DNA of 10,173 nucleotides from positions 1 through 10,173 of the forward strand of contig JAZNLA010000049.1 of the NCBI GenBank assembly GCA_045578845.1, read 5' to 3'. The notes beneath the pieces were generated by a model, which searched no databases, had not been told where the DNA came from, and saw only the letters and a list, made by a program, of their open reading frames with translations. The position numbers were made by a program, and so were the translations under genes. This DNA comes from UMGS172 sp045578845 (GTDB lineage: Bacteria > Bacillota > Clostridia > Oscillospirales > Acutalibacteraceae). Positions 7,000 through 10,173 of this stretch are shown one piece after another (the first letter of the stretch is position 1; each line of letters opens with the position of its first letter).

Positions 7000-8820
7000 T
7001 TAAATAAATTCAACTTTATATTCTTTAATCCATGTGTCAAACTGAATTAACCATGCCAAAAGTTGCGGAGTTGACATAAGTTGGCCAAACCATGTTTTAT
7101 CGTCACCTATAAGCAGTTGTTCTAATTTTCTTTTATCCAAAATATCGGCAAGAGGACCGTACTTCAGCCGCGGTTTTAACATTTCGGTTACCTTTTCGCG
7201 ATACTTGGGATTGTGGGTTTTGGGATACGGGCTCTTTTTTCGCCACAGTATTTTTTCGGGTAATTTATCCCGCATAGAGTTTCTGAGCAGTGCTTTTTCA
7301 ACCTCGTTCTCAAACTTGATTTCCCACGGCACATTGTAGACAAACTCTAAAATACGGTGGTCGGCAAACGGTACCCTTACTTCAAGTCCGCTGTGCATAC
7401 TCATTCGGTCTTTGCGTTCTAAAAGTGAGGTCATAAAATAATCCACCGATAAATTAGTAGCAATTCGTGATGTCCGCATACTGTCGGAATCCGTGGGCAG
7501 CACTGAGCAGTCACCGATTATTTTTAAATACTGTTTTGACAGATAGTCATAACCTTCTTCGGGTTTTGCAAACTCATTTCTAAAAAGTCCAACCCTCTCA
7601 AACGGCTCATGTATCCATGGAAAAAAGTCGCGGTAAAGCATTTCAGGACGGTAAAACCACGGGTACCCTCCGAAAATTTCGTCGGAACATTCACCCGAAA
7701 TTGCAACGGTGTGATTTTTCTTAACCTGCTCGCAAAAATAGAGCAAAGAGGAGTCAATATCCGCCTGACCGGGGAAATCACGTGACAAAGTTGCATCAAT
7801 AAGACACTCAGCAACTGCATTGGTCGGTGCGGTCAGTACGGTATGATTTGTGCCTAAAATTTCCGCTAAATAAACGGCGTATTCATCATCGCCCTGCGGT
7901 TGGAAAATCGACTTTTTGAAATTTTCTTTGTTACCCTCATACTCAAAAGAATAAGTAGATAGCGTTTCGCCTTTTTTCTTATATTCATCAGCCGCCAAGG
8001 AAGTAAGCACCGAAGAATCGAGCCCGCCCGACAAAAATGTGCATAATGGCACGTCGCTTACTACCTGCCGTCTTACGGCGTCGACTAAAAGATAGGTTGT
8101 TTCTTCCACTGCCGACTCTTTAGTACCGTAAAACGGCTTGGCTGTGAGCCGCCAGTATTCTCTTAGTTTCAATCCGTTTTGTTTTGAAAATTCTCCGCAC
8201 CAACCGGGTTTTATTTCCTTTATATCGCGGAAAATTTCACTTCCCTTTAATGTAACAGGCGTTAAAAACAGCAGTTGCCACAAACCCGATTTATCCACCC
8301 TACGGCTAATATCTGGGCAACAGAGCAGTGACTTAATTTCAGATGCAAACATAAAAGATGTGCTTCCCGTTCCGTAAAAAAACGGTTTTACTCCCAAACG
8401 GTCACGTGCAAAGAACACCTTGCGTTCGTGTATATCATATACCAAAAATGCAAAAATTCCGTTAAGTAACTCGGGACAGGAATTTCCGTACATAATATAA
8501 CTCCACAGCACTGCCTCAGTGTCGCACGAAGTTGTGAAAACGGCACCCTTTCCAATTAAATCTTTTTTTAATTCCGGTACATTGTAAATTTCGCCGTTAT
8601 AAACGATTACATATTGTCTGCCACAGTAGGTTATCTGCATAGGCTGTTTGCCGTTTTCAACGTCCATTACCGCCAAACGGTTATGTTGCAATGCCGTATA
8701 ATTATCACTGAAACTGTCACTCGCGTCAGGACCGCGGCTTTTCATTGTCGCCCCCATATTGGCTACGATTTTTTCACTTGGCTTGACAAAAAAATCTATC
8801 ATCCCGCAAATTGAACACAT
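7000..8820 (-). CDS. asnB: Asparagine synthetase, glutamine-hydrolysing (AsnB)
   Basis: This 606-residue cytoplasmic enzyme would convert aspartate, glutamine and ATP to asparagine, glutamate, AMP and PPi. The N-terminal Ntn glutaminase (class II amidotransferase) domain starts MCSICG, with Cys2 as the nucleophile once Met1 is removed, and carries YNGEIYN (74-80). The C-terminal ATP-pyrophosphatase domain has the PP-loop SGGLDSS (264-270), SGECSDEIFGGY (375-386) and RKDRMSMHSGLEVRVPF (469-485). Length and all key motifs fit a complete, active enzyme. Start ATG (8818-8820) follows a strong GGGAGGT. Close relatives sometimes amidate cell-wall or natural-product substrates, but nothing nearby points to that. 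It is convergent with the oxidoreductase and separated from the upstream holin by a terminator, so it should have its own promoter in 8834-8874; a TAGAAT -10 there lacks a good -35. Confidence 0.95.
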   Translation of the reverse strand: MCSICGMIDFFVKPSEKIVANMGATMKSRGPDASDSFSDNYTALQHNRLAVMDVENGKQPMQITYCGRQYVIVYNGEIYNVPELKKDLIGKGAVFTTSCDTEAVLWSYIMYGNSCPELLNGIFAFLVYDIHERKVFFARDRLGVKPFFYGTGSTSFMFASEIKSLLCCPDISRRVDKSGLWQLLFLTPVTLKGSEIFRDIKEIKPGWCGEFSKQNGLKLREYWRLTAKPFYGTKESAVEETTYLLVDAVRRQVVSDVPLCTFLSGGLDSSVLTSLAADEYKKKGETLSTYSFEYEGNKENFKKSIFQPQGDDEYAVYLAEILGTNHTVLTAPTNAVAECLIDATLSRDFPGQADIDSSLLYFCEQVKKNHTVAISGECSDEIFGGYPWFYRPEMLYRDFFPWIHEPFERVGLFRNEFAKPEEGYDYLSKQYLKIIGDCSVLPTDSDSMRTSRIATNLSVDYFMTSLLERKDRMSMHSGLEVRVPFADHRILEFVYNVPWEIKFENEVEKALLRNSMRDKLPEKILWRKKSPYPKTHNPKYREKVTEMLKPRLKYGPLADILDKRKLEQLLIGDDKTWFGQLMSTPQLLAWLIQFDTWIKEYKVEFI

Positions 8821-8826
8821 ATAGTT

Positions 8827-8833
8827 ACCTCCC
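8827..8833 (-). promoter_or_regulatory. Ribosome binding site of asnB
   Basis: Read on the minus strand this is GGGAGGT, 6 nt before the ATG at 8818-8820. The required Cys2 directly after this Met fixes the start independently. Confidence 0.75.
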
Positions 8834-8874
8834 TTTTCTCATTTATTCTATGCAAAGTCTCTGAAAAATAAACC

Positions 8875-8906
8875 AAAAAAGGTGCAAAGGCAAAAACCTT
8901 TGCACC
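8875..8906 (-). terminator. Intrinsic terminator at the end of the lysis operon
   Basis: Read on the minus strand, GGTGCAAAGG (8906-8897), a 6-nt loop and CCTTTGCACC (8890-8881) form a perfect 10-bp stem followed by six Ts (8880-8875). It lies 7 nt beyond the holin stop codon and isolates the phage-type genes from asnB. Confidence 0.9.
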
Positions 8907-8913
8907 AAAGAAG

Positions 8914-9114
8914 TTACTCTTTTACTTCCGGCAAACCTGCGATACTTGTCAGCATTGAAACAATACCTGCAAGCAAGGCGGTGCCTATTACGGCTACCCA
9001 ACCCACCTCGGTAACGCTGATACCTACGGGTATCATGGCAACGGCGGTCTGTGCCACTGTTTTTAAGGCTCTGATACCTGCCGCTTTAATCCATTTTTTA
9101 AAATTAACCTTCAT
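8914..9114 (-). CDS. Small phage holin, r1t type
   Basis: This 66-residue protein starts at ATG 9112-9114, which follows AAAGGAG (9124-9130) by 9-10 nt; the frame is open to a TTG at 9142-9144 that lacks an RBS. Its basic N-terminus (KVNFKKWIKAAGIRALK) is followed by two hydrophobic segments, about 18-32 and 37-59, joined by a short turn, and a charged tail (PEVKE). The pattern and the 'TALLAGIVSMLTSIAGLPEV' ending resemble r1t-type holins of Gram-positive phages. It would form membrane lesions that release the endolysin or collapse the membrane potential at lysis. It is the last gene of the operon, four bases after the XhlA-like gene. Confidence 0.85.
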   Translation of the reverse strand: MKVNFKKWIKAAGIRALKTVAQTAVAMIPVGISVTEVGWVAVIGTALLAGIVSMLTSIAGLPEVKE

Positions 9115-9118
9115 TTGT

Positions 9119-9379
9119 TTACACTCCTTTATGATAATTTTCAAGGTCAGCGACCCTGTGATTTATAACCTTAATTTGTTCTTCGACAACCGGCATACGT
9201 TTGGCAAAATTGTTGTGTTCTCTGACTTCTCTTGTCAGTTCGTCGATTTTGGTGTCGGTCACTGCCTGCGTTATCTTCATGGACTGCTCGTTCTTTTTCG
9301 AGGTAGCAACGCAGGTTATCACAACACCTATAAGCGAAAGACTGCCGGTTATAATCGCCACGACAATCGCCTCACTCAT
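9119..9379 (-). CDS. XhlA-like phage membrane/coiled-coil protein
   Basis: This 86-residue protein starts at ATG 9377-9379. That start overlaps the amidase stop as ATGA and follows GGGGGTAG by about 6 nt; an in-frame ATG at 9404-9406 is less likely. One N-terminal membrane helix (about residues 4-26) precedes a heptad-like stretch (about 35-82; TDTKIDELTREVREHNNFAK, then VVEEQIKVINHRVADLE). This architecture and its place beside holin and endolysin match the XhlA/haemolysin-type accessory lysis proteins of Firmicutes prophages, where XhlA works with a holin to permit cell lysis. The family call rests on architecture and recall of similar prophage proteins. Confidence 0.75.
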   Translation of the reverse strand: MSEAIVVAIITGSLSLIGVVITCVATSKKNEQSMKITQAVTDTKIDELTREVREHNNFAKRMPVVEEQIKVINHRVADLENYHKGV

Positions 9380-10173
9380 TTGGCTACCCCCAACATCACT
9401 TTCCATGTTGCGGGACCTACCGAGCCGTCGGGGTCAAGCCTATGTGCCTTTTGCCAAGTAATAACAGCCTTTTTGGTTGCACCGCCGAATTTACCGTCTG
9501 TGTTTACCCCTACAATCCTTTGAACAAGTTTCGTAAGGTTAGGGTATTTGTGAACTACCCTTCGCTTGCAGACCGCCTTTTTGGAAACGCCGACACATTC
9601 ACTGCCCCACTTTCCGTCGGCACCCGCTTTAGGAAACTTAAACCCGTCGGCAATAGCGGCCTTTTGCCATGTAAGAACAAGATTTTCGGTAACTTTAGCA
9701 GGCTCACCTATTATACCCAAGGTTTTTAAAATACCTTTTGCAATGGCAATACCCATAGCCTTTCTTTTAGAGTCAGTATCAATAATCTTAATATCCTCTG
9801 CGTTATCAATAAACGCACACTCAACGATAACCGAGGTTGTATTTACCTGCCTTATAAAGCCGTAGTAATCGTTGCCCTTGCTGTTCTTTTTTGTTTTAGC
9901 ACCCCTTGAATTTTGACCTAATTTTACAACCTCGGCAAGAATATTTTCAGCCAATTCCTTACCGTCACCTGTGTAGGAATAAAAGGCTTCTACACCGTCA
10001 CCACCGCCTGCGTTGTTGTGAATATCCACCGCAAGGTCGGGTTTAAATGCGTTACATTCTCTTATTTCCTCTTTAAGGTCGTCGTTTTCGTCGGTTGTAC
10101 GGCTCATACCGACCGTTACTCCGTACCTTACAAGTTCGGCTTGGCAATATAGGGCAATATCAAGGTTTAAATC
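9376..10173 (-). CDS. N-acetylmuramoyl-L-alanine amidase endolysin (Amidase_3), 5'-partial
   Basis: The frame stays open to the window edge (DLNLDIALYCQAELVRYGV... upstream of the Met at 10107), so the start and the first zinc-binding His and Glu are outside the window. The visible 265 residues include the amidase_3 pattern LxxxGVTVGMSRTTD, DIHNNAGG with a zinc-binding His (10018-10020), and VIVECAFIDN with the catalytic Glu (9820-9822). This catalytic domain cleaves the MurNAc-L-Ala bond of peptidoglycan. The C-terminal part (below about 9690) has two peptidoglycan-binding-like repeats, each with a 'DGK-x-G' turn and a WQKA helix; the second ends DPDGSVGPATWKVML. Translational coupling to the next gene by ATGA and the holin downstream make it a phage lysin and not a housekeeping amidase. 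Confidence 0.92.
   Translation of the reverse strand, partial: DLNLDIALYCQAELVRYGVTVGMSRTTDENDDLKEEIRECNAFKPDLAVDIHNNAGGGDGVEAFYSYTGDGKELAENILAEVVKLGQNSRGAKTKKNSKGNDYYGFIRQVNTTSVIVECAFIDNAEDIKIIDTDSKRKAMGIAIAKGILKTLGIIGEPAKVTENLVLTWQKAAIADGFKFPKAGADGKWGSECVGVSKKAVCKRRVVHKYPNLTKLVQRIVGVNTDGKFGGATKKAVITWQKAHRLDPDGSVGPATWKVMLGVAK

Noticed and set aside
6285..7040. 251-codon open frame on the minus strand
   Set aside because: It lies almost wholly antisense to the clear Gfo/Idh oxidoreductase, runs through its terminator, and has no RBS or recognisable domain.
8882..9523. 213-codon open frame on the plus strand
   Set aside because: It is antisense to three well-supported lysis genes and their terminator; the composition is that of a shadow frame.

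Overview
The window looks like chromosomal DNA from a low-GC Gram-positive anaerobe, most likely an uncultured gut-type member of the Clostridia. Four things support this: strong AGGAG-type ribosome binding sites, a very large modular secreted protein of the kind common in gut Clostridia, a PdaB-like polysaccharide deacetylase typical of spore formers, and a Firmicutes-type prophage lysis cassette. The assignment is inferred from gene content only. No rRNA, tRNA or CRISPR array was seen.

Layout, left to right. Positions 1-4466 (+) hold the 3' part of a giant surface or secreted protein. It is open from the window edge, so its signal peptide lies outside. It carries three tandem beta-rich modules of about 195 residues, a small InlB/Flg_new-like repeat, an SGNH/GDSL hydrolase domain, a 'GLRFRA' module and a glycine-rich beta-helix-like tail. 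A strong hairpin terminator follows at 4537-4563. The rest of 4467-4933 is non-coding and contains a composite palindromic repeat (about 4649-4893) built of four hairpins around a long-range stem.

Positions 4934-5686 (-) encode a membrane-anchored NodB-family polysaccharide deacetylase. It is divergent from a Gfo/Idh/MocA-family oxidoreductase at 5901-6956 (+), which has a plausible sigma-A promoter in the shared intergenic space. A terminator hairpin identical over 27 nt to the first one lies between this gene and the convergent asparagine synthetase asnB (7000-8820, -).

The right end (8875-10173, -) is a compact lysis cassette read right to left: an amidase endolysin with a C-terminal peptidoglycan-binding region (cut by the window edge), an XhlA-like membrane/coiled-coil protein overlapping it by ATGA, a small r1t-type holin four bases further on, then a strong terminator. 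This is probably the distal end of a prophage, or a remnant of one, whose other genes would lie beyond position 10173.

The surface protein, deacetylase, oxidoreductase and asnB look like independent transcription units. Only the lysis genes form a clear operon. I saw no convincing new defence or mobile system. The features most worth a second look are the modular SGNH surface protein and the composite palindromic repeat.
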